A DNA stretch of 64,000 bases, taken from NCBI RefSeq assembly GCF_032108445.1, contig NZ_CP134876.1, positions 2,542,001-2,606,000 on the forward strand, given 5' to 3'. Below are positions 1 through 8,545 of the stretch, piece after piece. Both the position numbers and the translations under genes were made by a program. The stretch's first letter is position 1; each line of letters opens with the position of its first letter. Origin of the DNA: Micromonospora halotolerans. Lineage in GTDB: Bacteria > Actinomycetota > Actinomycetes > Mycobacteriales > Micromonosporaceae. The notes below the pieces were generated by a model that was not told the DNA's origin, ran no database searches, and worked only from the letters and a program-made list of their open reading frames with translations.

Positions 1-957
1 GTAGGTCTTGCGGTACGCCGAGGCGAACACCCGGTTGGCGGTGTTGTTCAGGTCGGCCGAGTAGTTCAGCGCGGTCTCGATGCCGTACTTCTCGATCAGC
101 CCCCGCTCCTCGCCCTTCTCGCCGTCGTCGAGCTGGCCGAGCACGGTGCCCTCGGTGAGGAAGCCGGGCGCGTAGATGGGGCCCTTGTAGCCCTCGGCGT
201 AGAGCTGCTTGACGAACTGCACGGCCTGCGCCCCGGAGTAGTGGCAGAAGACCACGTCGGGCGCGGGGCGCCGGTCCAGGGCCTTGCGGATCGAGCCCGC
301 GTAGGCGCCCTTGCCGGGGTTGGGGTAGTCGGGGGTGAAGATCGGGTCGTCGGTCAGCCGGCGGCCACCCTGCTCGTAGCCGCGCCGGAGGCCGTCGATG
401 ACGTCCCGGCTGCTCTGGCCCTGGGTGCCGAAGATGGCGATCTGGCTGGACGCGTCCAGCTTGTCCCGCAGGTACTGCCCGAGCGCCTCGCCCGGCTCGT
501 TCAGCACGTAGGAGGTGCGCCAGATGTAGACGACGCTCTGCAGGCTGATGGGGGAGGCGTTGGAGCCGATCAGCGGCATCCGCGCCTGCTCCACGGCGTC
601 CCGGATGCCGAGCATCACCGCGGAGCTGACCACGCCGGTGAGCGCCAGCACGCCCTCCTTGACCAGCCGGTCGACGGCGGCCTGGCCGGTCTTGGCGGTG
701 TCGCCCTCCTCGGCCGGCACCAGCGTCACGGGGTGGCCGCCGAGTTGCCCCTCGTTGAGGGTGAGGAACGTCTGGAACCCGTTGGTGATCTCGTCCCCGA
801 TGACCTTGTTCGGCCCACTGCCCGGGACGATCAGACCGATCTTGATCGGGCTGCCGGGCTTCGCCTCGTCGGCGGTGTCGGTTCCGGAGCCACAGCCCGC
901 CGCCAGCCCGGTGGTACCCAGTGCGGCCAGCAGTTGTAGCGCCCGCCTGCGGTTCAT
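1..957 (-). CDS. ABC transporter substrate-binding lipoprotein, Leu/Ile/Val-binding type (partial)
   Basis: The gene runs off the left edge; 319 codons from the ATG at 957 are visible. The N-terminus has three arginines (MNRRRALQ), a short hydrophobic stretch and a lipobox ending in Cys22 (GLAAGC), so it is an exported lipoprotein, possibly Tat-dependent. After a Ser/Asp linker comes IKIGLIVPGSGPN, typical of periplasmic-binding fold type I receptors of the branched-chain amino acid or amide transporter class, followed by TGVVSSAVMLGIRDAVEQARMP and an extended C-lobe. The family binds small solutes outside the cell and delivers them to an ABC permease. Permease and ATPase genes would lie beyond the left edge. 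The substrate cannot be read from the sequence. Confidence 0.88.
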   Translation of the reverse strand, partial: MNRRRALQLLAALGTTGLAAGCGSGTDTADEAKPGSPIKIGLIVPGSGPNKVIGDEITNGFQTFLTLNEGQLGGHPVTLVPAEEGDTAKTGQAAVDRLVKEGVLALTGVVSSAVMLGIRDAVEQARMPLIGSNASPISLQSVVYIWRTSYVLNEPGEALGQYLRDKLDASSQIAIFGTQGQSSRDVIDGLRRGYEQGGRRLTDDPIFTPDYPNPGKGAYAGSIRKALDRRPAPDVVFCHYSGAQAVQFVKQLYAEGYKGPIYAPGFLTEGTVLGQLDDGEKGEERGLIEKYGIETALNYSADLNNTANRVFASAYRKTY

Positions 958-1015
958 CTGTGACACCGATTTCCTTCCCGATGGAGCGGCCAGGGTGCAA
1001 CGCCCCCTCGGCGTT

Positions 1016-1843
1016 CTACCTGCTCGGCGACGCTGCGTCAATGCCCGGAAGATCATCGTGAAGCGACCGCAACGCGTCGACCACCTGCGGCCAGGCCGCC
1101 GAGTCCGGTGCGATCAGCCCGAAATGCTCGCAATTGGGCAGCTCAATCAGCGTGGCCGGGCTGCCGGCGGCCCGGGCGGCCGCCACCCAGGACCGGCTGA
1201 TGGCGATCGGGACCTGCCGGTCGAGGAGGCCGTGCATGACTACTGTCCGTGGTCGTACCGGCACCAATGCCGATGGATCCGCAGCGGCGTACCGGTCCGG
1301 GAAATCGGCCGGGCCGCCGCCGAGCAGCGCGGCCACCGCGCCGGAGTCCAGATCCAGCCGGTACGCCTCGGCCAGGTCCGCGACCGGCGCCAGCGCCAGC
1401 ACACCGCCGACCGTGGCCGGGGCGTGCGCGGCGACGCACAGCGCCAGGTGCCCGCCGGCCGAGTGGCCCACGACGATCGGCGGGGCGGATGCCACCAGGC
1501 CGGGCAGCGCGGCCGCGGCCAACCCGGGCAGCGCCGCCACCCCGGCCAGCACGTCGGTGAGCGTGTGCGGCCAGCCCCCGCCCGGCTGGCCGGTACGCCG
1601 GTACTCGACCTGGGCGACCGGGTGGCCGAGCGCGGCCAGCGCCGCCGCCATCGGGCCGGTGTGGGTGCGGTCGTACTCGGCCCGCCAGAAACCGCCGTGC
1701 ACCACGACCACCAGCCGGCGGGGCGGCCCGTCGCCGGCCGGCCGGCGCAGGTCGGCGCACTGGTCCGGGTGGTCGCCGTAGGCGACGGTGGCGTCCGGCG
1801 GCGGGGCCGGCCGGGTCAGCACGGCGCGCGGGTCTGCGGGCAT
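1016..1843 (-). CDS. alpha/beta-hydrolase fold esterase or kynurenine-formamidase-like enzyme
   Basis: A 275-residue cytoplasmic alpha/beta hydrolase. The oxyanion motif HGGFW lies at residues 49-53 and the nucleophile elbow GHSAGG at 126-131, with Ser128 as nucleophile. A late HGLLDRQVP stretch and the NCEHFGL segment plausibly supply the Asp and His of the triad. The HGGFW...GHSAGG arrangement is shared with kynurenine formamidases and acetyl-esterases, but kynurenine-pathway genes are not adjacent, so the substrate stays open. The ATG at 1843 follows a -10-like hexamer by 7 nt, which fits a leaderless transcript and supports this start. It is divergent from bpa. Confidence 0.85.
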   Translation of the reverse strand: MPADPRAVLTRPAPPPDATVAYGDHPDQCADLRRPAGDGPPRRLVVVVHGGFWRAEYDRTHTGPMAAALAALGHPVAQVEYRRTGQPGGGWPHTLTDVLAGVAALPGLAAAALPGLVASAPPIVVGHSAGGHLALCVAAHAPATVGGVLALAPVADLAEAYRLDLDSGAVAALLGGGPADFPDRYAAADPSALVPVRPRTVVMHGLLDRQVPIAISRSWVAAARAAGSPATLIELPNCEHFGLIAPDSAAWPQVVDALRSLHDDLPGIDAASPSR

Positions 1844-1850
1844 GACGGCG

Positions 1851-1856
1851 ACGGTA
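1851..1856 (-). promoter_or_regulatory. -10-like hexamer, leaderless start of the alpha/beta hydrolase
   Basis: TACCGT on the minus strand, 7 nt before the ATG at 1843, with no Shine-Dalgarno between. The spacing places the transcription start at the start codon. Confidence 0.4.
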
Positions 1857-1938
1857 GCGCGCCCCCGGCCGGGTGGTACCCGGCCCGGCAGCCGGTCCGG
1901 GCGCGTGCCCGTGGTGGCGGTGGGTAAAGATGGGTCCC

Positions 1939-2523
1939 ATGACCGAAGCGCGCTTCGCCGGACAGGACGACGAACAGGGCAACGATGGCATCCCCGGCAC
2001 CGTGGTGGTGGTCGGGCCGGACGGCCGGCCGGTCGGCACGGTGCAGACCGAGGAGGGCCAGGGTGAGGATCCGACCCGCCTGGTCGAGCAGCCCGCCAAG
2101 GTGATGCGGATCGGCAGCATGATCAAGCAGCTGCTGGAGGAGGTCAAGGCGGCGCCCCTGGACGACGCCAGCCGGAACCGGATGCGGGAGATCCACGAGC
2201 GCTCGATCGTCGAGCTGAAGGAGGGCCTCGCCCCCGAGCTGCGCGAGGAGCTGGAACGGATCTCGCTGCCCTTCACCGAGGACCAGGCGCCCAGCGAGGG
2301 CGAGCTGCGGATCGCCCACGCCCAGCTGGTCGGCTGGCTGGAGGGGCTGTTCCACGGCATCCAGGCCGCGCTGGTCGCCCAGCAGATGGCCGCCCGCGTC
2401 CAGCTGGAGCAGATGCGCTCCGGCCGGCAGGCGCTGCCCAGCGGCCCGGGCGGCGGAATGGTGCCGGGCATGCCGGGCATGCCGCAGGGCAACGAGGGCC
2501 ACACCCCCGGCCAGTACCTCTGA
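1939..2523 (+). CDS. bpa: bacterial proteasome activator Bpa
   Basis: A 194-residue protein recognised as the ring-forming, ATP-independent proteasome activator of actinobacteria (Rv3780 of M. tuberculosis, DUF2587). Its dodecameric rings dock on the 20S core and open the gate for unfolded or misfolded proteins. The diagnostic feature is the C-terminal GQYL, the exact docking tail used by the mycobacterial protein. The central region (about residues 45-150) is helical and acidic, matching the helical bundle, and the tail before GQYL is Gly/Pro/Met-rich. An in-frame ATG at 1930 is the alternative start; 1939 (MTEARF) matches the usual N-terminus. Convergent with the HAD gene, 12 nt apart. Confidence 0.93.
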   Translation: MTEARFAGQDDEQGNDGIPGTVVVVGPDGRPVGTVQTEEGQGEDPTRLVEQPAKVMRIGSMIKQLLEEVKAAPLDDASRNRMREIHERSIVELKEGLAPELREELERISLPFTEDQAPSEGELRIAHAQLVGWLEGLFHGIQAALVAQQMAARVQLEQMRSGRQALPSGPGGGMVPGMPGMPQGNEGHTPGQYL

Positions 2524-2535
2524 CCGGCCGGCCGC

Positions 2536-3348
2536 TCAGGCCACCCCGAAGACCTGTTCGAGGTACGCGGCCACACCGTCCTCCGTGTTCGCACCGGTGA
2601 CCTCGTCGGCGATCGCCAGAACGGCCGGGTGGGCGTTGGCGACCGCCACCGCCCGCCCGGCCCAGGTCAGCATCGGCACGTCGTTCGGCATGTCGCCGAA
2701 GGCCAGCACGTCCCGCTCGTCGATGCCGAGGCGCGCCGCGTACCAGGCCAGGCCGGCCGCCTTGGTCACCCCGGCGGCGGAGATCTCCACCAGCCCGCTG
2801 TACGACGAGTGGGTCGCCTCGGCCAGCCCCTGCAGGGCGCCGGCCACCACCCGGACGAACACGTCCGGATCCTGCTCACCGGCCCGGGCCAGCAGCTTCA
2901 CCGCCGGGGCGGCGTGCAGCTCCTCGGGTGACTCGACGGCCCGGATCGCGTCGGCGTCGGCGTCCCAGCGCAGCGGGTAGTGCGCCTCGTGCCGCATCTG
3001 CCGGCTGTCCACGATCTCCACCGCGAAGCTCACGTCGGGCACCTCGGCCCGGAGCCGCCGGGCCACCTCGGCCAGCAGCTCGGGGGCGAGCGGATCGGCG
3101 CGGAGCACCTCGTCGGTGACCGGGTCGTACACCACCGCGCCGTTCGCGCAGATCGCCGGCAGCGGCTCGGCGAGCTGGTCGTACACGAGCTGGAGCCAGC
3201 GGATGGGGCGGCCGGTGACCAGCACGACCGGCGTGCCCGCCGCGGAGATCCGGGCCAGCACCTCCGCGGTGCGCGGGCTGAGCGTCCGGTCGTCCCGGAG
3301 CAGCGTGCCGTCGATGTCCGTCGCGACGAGCCGAGGTGCCTCTCCCAT
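2536..3348 (-). CDS. Cof-type HAD-superfamily hydrolase (first of two paralogues)
   Basis: A 270-residue HAD phosphatase. Motif I is TDIDGTLL near residue 10, motif II lies at VVLVTGRP, the motif III lysine is in the GVTKAAGL segment, and motif IV is FGDMPNDVPML. The long cap between motifs II and III is the Cof (C2B) type seen in sugar-phosphate phosphatases. The ATG at 3348 overlaps the stop of the upstream paralogue by one base (TGATG), so the two are translationally coupled. The M. tuberculosis counterpart is probably Rv3813c. The substrate is unknown. Confidence 0.88.
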   Translation of the reverse strand: MGEAPRLVATDIDGTLLRDDRTLSPRTAEVLARISAAGTPVVLVTGRPIRWLQLVYDQLAEPLPAICANGAVVYDPVTDEVLRADPLAPELLAEVARRLRAEVPDVSFAVEIVDSRQMRHEAHYPLRWDADADAIRAVESPEELHAAPAVKLLARAGEQDPDVFVRVVAGALQGLAEATHSSYSGLVEISAAGVTKAAGLAWYAARLGIDERDVLAFGDMPNDVPMLTWAGRAVAVANAHPAVLAIADEVTGANTEDGVAAYLEQVFGVA

Positions 3349-4169
3349 CACCGGGAGAGTAGTCGGTCCAGGTAGACCGCGACGCCGTCGTCGTCGTTGC
3401 GCAGGGTGATCTCGTCGGCCGCGGCCCGGACCTCCGGGTGCGCGTTGGCCACCGCCACGCGGCCCCAGCCGGCCCACGCGAACATCGGCAGGTCGTTCGG
3501 CTGGTCGCCGAAGACCAGCACCTCGGCCGGGTCGACGCCGAGCCGCTCGGCGACCACGCTGAGCCCGGTGGACTTGTCCACCCCGGGCGGACAGATCTCG
3601 ACGAAGCCGAGCCCGGCCTGGGTGAGCGTGGCCAGCTGGGCCGGGACGATCCGGCGGGCCGCCGCCAGCAGCTCGTCCACGTGGTGGTCGGCGGTCCGCG
3701 CGAACGCCTTGAGCACGTCGCCCGAGAGGCATTCCGCGCGGCTGCGCGCCTCGAACCGGTCCTGGTAGGGCCAGCTCGGGTGGTAGTCGCCCCACAGCGG
3801 CGCGTCGGGCTCGTCCGACGCCTCCACCATGACGGTGAGCGGACCGACGGCGGCCTCCAGGTCGGCCAGGATCCGGGCCAGCACGCTGCCCGACAGCCGC
3901 TCGTCGCGCAGCACCAGCGGCCCTGCCGGGTCGCTCTGGTCGACCACCCGGCCCCCGCCGGCCATCACGAGGAAGTCGGCGGCACGGATGTCGTTGCGGG
4001 TCAGCTCGGTCAGGCGCGGTCCCCGACCGGTGGCGCCGACCACCGGGATCCCCGCGGCCCGCACCCGGTCGAGCACCTCGTGGGTGTACGCCGAGACGGT
4101 CTCGTCGCTGCGGACGAGCGTGCCGTCGAGGTCGGTGGCGATCAGCTTGGGCAGGCCCGGGCGGGTCAT
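3348..4169 (-). CDS. Cof-type HAD-superfamily hydrolase (second paralogue, upstream gene)
   Basis: A 273-residue paralogue of the next gene with the same order of motifs: ATDLDGTLVRSD near the N-terminus, TGRG in motif II, a lysine at GVDKSTGL and motif IV FGDQPNDLPMF. A strong Shine-Dalgarno (AAGGAGG) lies a few bases before the ATG at 4169. An in-frame extension to 4328 is possible but would bypass this site. The tandem, coupled arrangement suggests a local duplication with possible division of substrates among phosphosugars. It is the first gene of a two-gene operon. The 223 bp upstream hold no convincing gene. Confidence 0.88.
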   Translation of the reverse strand: MTRPGLPKLIATDLDGTLVRSDETVSAYTHEVLDRVRAAGIPVVGATGRGPRLTELTRNDIRAADFLVMAGGGRVVDQSDPAGPLVLRDERLSGSVLARILADLEAAVGPLTVMVEASDEPDAPLWGDYHPSWPYQDRFEARSRAECLSGDVLKAFARTADHHVDELLAAARRIVPAQLATLTQAGLGFVEICPPGVDKSTGLSVVAERLGVDPAEVLVFGDQPNDLPMFAWAGWGRVAVANAHPEVRAAADEITLRNDDDGVAVYLDRLLSR

Positions 4170-4392
4170 GGTTCCTCCTTCGCCCGCCGCCGTCGCGTCG
4201 GCCGTCCAGGTCCTCGGTGCCGCGGCCACCGGACGGCGGGCAGCAACCGTATCTCGCGGAACGGGTCGCAACCATGGCTTTTCGGCGAATCGGACACCAA
4301 CCCGCGGCGGCCGTCCGGTGTCCCCCACGGCTCGCCCCGCCAGGGCTCCCGCCGGGCGGTTCGGGTCGGGGAACGGCCTGGTCGCCGCCCCG

Positions 4393-5136
4393 TCAGCCGG
4401 GCGGTTCGGGCCGCGCGAAGGGCGTGGTGGGCTGCACGCTCAGGTCGGCCGGGGCCGGCGGCAGCTCGTCCTCGGTCGCCCGGCGCCGGCCGCGGCCGGA
4501 CCAGCCGTCCGGCTCCCCGTCGGCCGGCTCACCCCGGCGCTCGTCCACCCGGCCGGCCGGCGCGGCGGCGGCCCGGCCGGACAGGTGCAGCGCGGCGGCC
4601 AGCAGCACGGTGGCGAGGAAGGCGGTGACCAGGCCGCGCCCGTGCTCCACCTGCAACCGCTGCTCGATGGGGAAGAAGAAGGCGCGCCGGGCCAGCTCCT
4701 CAAGCGAGGCGGCGGTCGCGACCAGCACGGCGAGCAGGGCCGCCGCGAGGCCGAGACCGGCGAGCCGGGCGTGCTGCCGGACCGCCGGCGCGCCGCGCAG
4801 CGCCAGCGCCACGGCGACCGCCAGGCCGAGCAGTCCCACCAGGTACGCGACACCGAAGCCGCCCACCTGCGCCGCACCGCTCGGCAGCCGGACCGTGGTG
4901 CTCCCGTCCGGGCCCTCGTCGGGCACGGTCATCACCAGCCACTCGCCGATCAGCGACGCGACCGCGGCCACCGCGCCGAGACCGGCGAGCACCGGCGGGA
5001 GGCGGTGGTCCCGGCCCAGGCCGGCGAGCGAGCGCCCGACGCGGCCGGGCGAAGCCGGTTCGGCGTCGCCCCACTCCACGACGGTCGTGTCGTCGGACCG
5101 GTTGTCCTGCCTGGGGATGGGGGGATCCTGGGACAT
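4393..5136 (-). CDS. conserved membrane protein with four predicted TM segments
   Basis: A 247-residue protein of unknown function. A charged N-terminal region (about residues 1-45) precedes hydrophobic segments near 46-67, 95-114, 124-148 and 170-190, then a long Pro/Arg/Glu-rich cytoplasmic tail. No catalytic motif or named family was recognised. A 15-bp direct repeat (GCCGGGCGGTTCGGG) covers the 3' end and recurs about 45 bp downstream. It is divergent from osmC. Confidence 0.72.
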   Translation of the reverse strand: MSQDPPIPRQDNRSDDTTVVEWGDAEPASPGRVGRSLAGLGRDHRLPPVLAGLGAVAAVASLIGEWLVMTVPDEGPDGSTTVRLPSGAAQVGGFGVAYLVGLLGLAVAVALALRGAPAVRQHARLAGLGLAAALLAVLVATAASLEELARRAFFFPIEQRLQVEHGRGLVTAFLATVLLAAALHLSGRAAAAPAGRVDERRGEPADGEPDGWSGRGRRRATEDELPPAPADLSVQPTTPFARPEPPG

Positions 5137-5242
5137 CGGCCACCTTCCCGTACGCGGGCCTGCCCCGAATCATGACACGGCCGGCGCGTGATGACGGGGA
5201 CCACAAGGGGCACAGGCCGGTGCGGGGGCGGCCGGTTTCCGT

Positions 5243-5248
5243 TAGCGT
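5243..5248 (+). promoter_or_regulatory. -10-like hexamer of osmC, leaderless start
   Basis: TAGCGT, 7 nt before the ATG at 5256, with no ribosome-binding site in between. The same geometry is seen in front of thirteen other genes here. Confidence 0.45.
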
Positions 5249-5255
5249 CGGTGCC

Positions 5256-5684
5256 ATGCCTATCCGTACCGCTTCCGCTCGCTGGCAGGGCAACCTCACC
5301 GAGGGGTCCGGCACCGTCCACACCGGCAAGGGCGGCCTGACCGGCAACTACTCCTTCAAGTCCCGCTTCGAGGAGGGCGAGGGCACCAACCCCGAGGAGC
5401 TGATCGGCGCCGCGCACGCCAGCTGCTTCTCGATGGCCCTCTCCAAGCAGCTCGCCGACGCGGGCGCCACCGACACCTCGGTGGAGACCACCGCCAAGGT
5501 GCACTTCGACAAGACCGACGCGGGCATGACCGTGACCCGGATCGACCTGGAGACCGTCGGCCAGGTCCCGGGCCTGGACGAGGCCGAGTTCACCAAGCTG
5601 GCCGAGGCGGCCAAGGAGAACTGCCCGATCTCCCGGCTGCTCTCCCCGGGCGCGCAGATCACGCTGAACGCCCGCCTGGGCTGA
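5256..5684 (+). CDS. osmC: OsmC-family thiol peroxidase
   Basis: A 142-residue OsmC-type peroxiredoxin that reduces organic hydroperoxides in the cytoplasm using a reactive cysteine pair. It matches the E. coli protein almost segment for segment: GTNPEELIGAAHASCFSMAL carries the peroxidatic Cys57 and ENCPIS the resolving Cys123, corresponding to Cys59 and Cys125 of E. coli OsmC. Its length equals the family norm. The ATG at 5256 is preferred to an upstream in-frame ATG at 5172 because a -10-like hexamer sits exactly 7 nt before it. It is likely induced under oxidative or osmotic stress, as in the family. Confidence 0.95.
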   Translation: MPIRTASARWQGNLTEGSGTVHTGKGGLTGNYSFKSRFEEGEGTNPEELIGAAHASCFSMALSKQLADAGATDTSVETTAKVHFDKTDAGMTVTRIDLETVGQVPGLDEAEFTKLAEAAKENCPISRLLSPGAQITLNARLG

Positions 5685-5693
5685 CCGCGCCCG

Positions 5694-5731
5694 GCACGGC
5701 AGGGGTGCCCCGGCGGGCGCCCTTGCCGTGC
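5694..5731. terminator. strong hairpin after osmC
   Basis: The arms GCACGGCA (5694-5701) and TGCCGTGC (5724-5731) are perfectly complementary, and inner G-rich and C-rich halves extend the stem. There is no clear U-tract, which is common for actinobacterial terminators. Confidence 0.6.
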
Positions 5732-5764
5732 CGTGCGCCGATCGTGAAGGGGTGGCCGGGCCGC

Positions 5765-6115
5765 GTGGCGGTGCAGATGAGCCGGGAGCGGTTCGAGGAG
5801 CTCGTCGGCGAGGCGCTCGACGAGGTGCCCGAGGAGCTGCTCGGGCTGATGAGCAACGTGGTCATCCTGGTCGAGGACAACCCGCCGCCGGGCGAGGACC
5901 TGCTCGGGCTCTACGAGGGGCACGCGCTCACCGAGCGGGGCTGGGACTACGCCGGCGTGCTGCCGGACCGCATCCTCATCTTCCGCAACCCCATCCTGGG
6001 GATCTGCGACACCGAGGACGACGTCGTGGAGGAGGTCGCCGTGACGGTGGTGCACGAGATCGCCCACCACTTCGGCATCGACGACGAGCGCCTGCACGCC
6101 CTCGGCTGGGGCTGA
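5765..6115 (+). CDS. small zincin-like metallopeptidase-family protein
   Basis: A 116-residue cytoplasmic protein with the zinc-protease signature HEIAHHFGIDDE near the C-terminus: two histidines and a glutamate of HExxH plus a downstream acidic ligand. It belongs to a conserved actinobacterial family with a minimal zincin fold (M. tuberculosis Rv3836 is the likely counterpart). Substrates are not known. GTG 5765 is chosen because an AAGGGG stretch lies about 11 nt upstream; an ATG at 5777 is the alternative. Confidence 0.85.
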   Translation: MAVQMSRERFEELVGEALDEVPEELLGLMSNVVILVEDNPPPGEDLLGLYEGHALTERGWDYAGVLPDRILIFRNPILGICDTEDDVVEEVAVTVVHEIAHHFGIDDERLHALGWG

Positions 6116-6209
6116 CCGGGCCCGCGGCGCGCCCCGCTCGGCCGATCCCCGCTGTTGCGCGGGTCCCCTAACCTCCGGTGCAGGCACATCCCGATGCAGG
6201 AGGAAACCC

Positions 6210-6932
6210 ATGCGCAGCGCGCTGTTCTCCGCGGAGAACCTTGAGAAGGAGTCCCAGCAGCCGGGCATGCGGCTGCAGAACTCCAAGATGCTGAAGATCG
6301 AGCTGAACGGCGAGGCCATGGCCCGCGTCGGGTCCATGGTCGCGTACCAGGGTCAGGTGCAGTTCCAGGCGCTCGGCTCCGGCGGCATCGGCAAGTTCAT
6401 CAAGCAGCGGCTCACCGGTGAGGGCGTGCCGCTGATGAAGCTCTCCGGGCGCGGCGACGTCTTCCTCGCCGAGCTGGCCAAGGACGTGCACATCATCGAC
6501 CTGGAGCCCGGCGACGCGCTGTCGATCAACGGTTCCAGCGTGCTGGCCTTCGACTCGACGCTCCAGTACGACATCAAGATGGTCGGCGGCGCCGGGATGG
6601 CGTCCTCGTCCGGCCTGTTCAACTGCGTCTTCACCGGCCACGGCCGGATCGCGATCACCACGAAGGGCACCCCGGTCGTGCTCAACGTCGACGCCCCGAC
6701 CTACGTCGACCCGCAGGCCGCGGTCTGCTGGTCGGCCAACCTCCAGACCGGCTACCACCGGGCCGAGCAGCTCGGCCTGGGCACGCTGCTCGGCCGGAGC
6801 ACCGGCGAGGCGTTCACGATGAGCTTCGCCGGTCAGGGCTTCGTCGTGGTCCAGCCCTCCGAGGAGCCTCCGGTGCAGGGCAGCGGCGCCCAGCAGCAGC
6901 AGGGCGGCCTGCTCGGCGGCCTGCTGCAGTGA
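6210..6932 (+). CDS. AIM24-family protein (TIGR00266-like)
   Basis: A 240-residue protein of the AIM24/DUF124 family, which forms a beta-sandwich of tandem repeats. Characteristic stretches are MLKIELNGEAMARVGSMVAY near residue 30, the Gly-rich GSGGIGKFIK near 60, and the FTGHGRIAITTKGTPV segment. The tail is Gln/Gly-rich. Mitochondrial AIM24 helps organise inner-membrane complexes; the bacterial role is unknown. A canonical AGGAGG sits 6 nt before the ATG, and a TAACCT at 6169-6174 could be the -10 of its leadered promoter. Confidence 0.88.
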   Translation: MRSALFSAENLEKESQQPGMRLQNSKMLKIELNGEAMARVGSMVAYQGQVQFQALGSGGIGKFIKQRLTGEGVPLMKLSGRGDVFLAELAKDVHIIDLEPGDALSINGSSVLAFDSTLQYDIKMVGGAGMASSSGLFNCVFTGHGRIAITTKGTPVVLNVDAPTYVDPQAAVCWSANLQTGYHRAEQLGLGTLLGRSTGEAFTMSFAGQGFVVVQPSEEPPVQGSGAQQQQGGLLGGLLQ

Positions 6933-6937
6933 CCGCC

Positions 6938-6975
6938 CGGTGCGCGGGGCGCCCCCTCCGGGCGCCCCGGCACCG
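6938..6975. terminator. bidirectional hairpin between the AIM24 gene and pheA
   Basis: Nested complementary arms CGGTGC/GCACCG and GGGGCGCCC/GGGCGCCCC fill the gap between two convergent genes, so the hairpin can end transcription from both sides. Confidence 0.65.
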
Positions 6976-7932
6976 TCAGTTCAGCTCGCCCGCGCGCAGC
7001 CGGGACAGCCAGGCCGCCGCGTCCGCGTAGTCGCTGTCGGAGAGGCCGGCCGGCGCGGGGACCGGCCGGTCGCCCGCCGCCGGGTTCCAGCGGTGCCGGG
7101 GGTACGACCCCAGGAAGCGCACGTCCGCACAGACCCGCCGCAGCCCCTGCAACGCCTCGCCGAGGCGCACGTCGGCCACGTGGCCGGTGCAATCGAGGAA
7201 GAACACGTACCGGCCGAGCGCCTCGCCGGTGGGGCGGGACTCGATCCGGGTGAGGTTCACCCCGCGGGTGGCCAGCTCCGTGAGCACCGACAGCAGCGCG
7301 CCGACCCGGTCGTGCGCGATGTAGACCGCCAGCGAGGTCACGTCGTCGCCGGTCGGGGGCGGGGGCGGGCCGGGGCGGGAGACCAGCGCGAACCGGGTCA
7401 CCGCGTCCGGGTGGTCGGCGATCTTGTCGGCGAGCAGGGCCAGCCGGTGCCGGGTGGCGCCGATCGGGGCGCAGATGGCGGCGTCGTACTCGCCGTTCGC
7501 CGCACCCGCCGCGGCGGCGCCGTTGGAGAGCACGTCGACCACCGTGGCGTCGGGCAGGTGGTCGCGCAGCCAGCCCCGGCACTGGGTGGACGCCTGCGGG
7601 TGGGCCGCCACGGTGCGCACGTCGGCCAGCGCGATCCCGGAGCGGGCGGCGAGGACGAACTCCACCGGCAGGATCACCTCGCGGGTGATCACCAGGGGTT
7701 CCCCCTCGGCCAGCTCGTCCAGGGTCACCCCGACCGCGCCGCCGATCGAGTTCTCCATGGGCACCAGCGCCGCGTCGGCCTCGCCCGCCCGTACGGCGTC
7801 GAGCGCCTCGCCCACGCTGCGCGCCGGCGTCCGGCCACCGCGCTCGGCGGCGGGGACGGTGCGCAGCGCCTGCTCGGCGAAGGTGCCCTCGGGACCCAGG
7901 TAGACGAAGCGGGTCGGCGGTGTTCCCGGCAT
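6976..7932 (-). CDS. pheA: prephenate dehydratase
   Basis: A 318-residue monofunctional prephenate dehydratase that converts prephenate to phenylpyruvate in phenylalanine biosynthesis. The catalytic half begins RFVYLGPEGTFAEQAL and includes the VPMENSIGG segment and the TRF motif in DAVTRFALV. A C-terminal ACT domain (RVGALLSVLTELATRGVNLTRIESRP) would bind phenylalanine for feedback inhibition. The chorismate mutase domain of enteric PheA is absent, as usual in actinobacteria. ATG 7932 is chosen over an upstream in-frame start because a TAGTCT hexamer lies exactly 7 nt before it. The M. tuberculosis homologue is Rv3838c. Confidence 0.95.
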   Translation of the reverse strand: MPGTPPTRFVYLGPEGTFAEQALRTVPAAERGGRTPARSVGEALDAVRAGEADAALVPMENSIGGAVGVTLDELAEGEPLVITREVILPVEFVLAARSGIALADVRTVAAHPQASTQCRGWLRDHLPDATVVDVLSNGAAAAGAANGEYDAAICAPIGATRHRLALLADKIADHPDAVTRFALVSRPGPPPPPTGDDVTSLAVYIAHDRVGALLSVLTELATRGVNLTRIESRPTGEALGRYVFFLDCTGHVADVRLGEALQGLRRVCADVRFLGSYPRHRWNPAAGDRPVPAPAGLSDSDYADAAAWLSRLRAGELN

Positions 7933-7939
7933 GTCGCCC

Positions 7940-7945
7940 AGACTA
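7940..7945 (-). promoter_or_regulatory. -10-like hexamer of pheA, overlapping the preceding stop codon
   Basis: TAGTCT on the minus strand, 7 nt before the pheA ATG. Its first three bases are the stop codon of the upstream lipoprotein gene. Confidence 0.45.
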
Positions 7946-8497
7946 CGCACCCGGGGTGCCGTCGCAGGCCAGGGTCCGGATGCCGGGCGGGCCGGCGGCG
8001 CGTACCTCCACGCCGCACACGTCCGTGCCGGCGGTGACGAGTTCCAGCGTGCTGGGCCGGCCCCTCGTGACCACCTGGAGTTCCTCGTGTCCGCTCACCG
8101 CCAGCACGGTGTACTGCCAGCCCTCCGCGCAGAGCGGTCCCGTCCGCACCGTGACCCGGACGTCGCGGGGCAGCACCCGGGCCGAACCGCGCAGCAGGGC
8201 GACCACCCGGTCGCCGGACGGGCCGGACCGGCAGGGCGTGGCGGTCGGGTCCGGGGTCGGCGCCGTGCGGGCCGGCCCGGTCGGGGTCACGGGCGCGGTC
8301 GGCGTCGCGCTCGCGGTGGGGGTGGCGGAGGCCGTCGGAGCGGTGGTCGCGGAGGCGGCCGGATCAGTCAGCTCGGGCGGCGCGCCGCAGCCGGCGAGGG
8401 CGAGCAGGGCGGCCAGCACCACCGGGAGTCGCCGGCGGGCGGGGTGGGGCGGGGTGCAGGGCACGGTGCGATCCTCGGCATCGACGGATGTCGTCAT
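7943..8497 (-). CDS. small secreted lipoprotein with Thr/Pro/Ala-rich linker
   Basis: A protein of up to 184 residues. A basic segment (PARRRLP), a hydrophobic stretch and the lipobox LALAGC mark a lipoprotein anchored at the outer face of the membrane. A long Ala/Thr/Pro/Ser linker follows, then a compact domain of about 90 residues with four cysteines (CRSG, LCAEG, DVCGV, LACDG) that could form two disulfides. No family was recognised. The true start may be the internal GTG at residue 11, which gives a more normal signal peptide. Confidence 0.72.
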   Translation of the reverse strand: MTTSVDAEDRTVPCTPPHPARRRLPVVLAALLALAGCGAPPELTDPAASATTAPTASATPTASATPTAPVTPTGPARTAPTPDPTATPCRSGPSGDRVVALLRGSARVLPRDVRVTVRTGPLCAEGWQYTVLAVSGHEELQVVTRGRPSTLELVTAGTDVCGVEVRAAGPPGIRTLACDGTPGA

Positions 8498-8545
8498 GGC
8501 CGGACGGCCGAGCCCATCGTAGGAGGATCACCCGGGCGGGTGAAG

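Noticed and set aside
4345..4410. A 15-bp direct repeat GCCGGGCGGTTCGGG.
   Set aside because: Only two copies, one of which lies in the 3' end of a Pro/Arg-rich coding tail; chance similarity in GC-rich DNA is likely.
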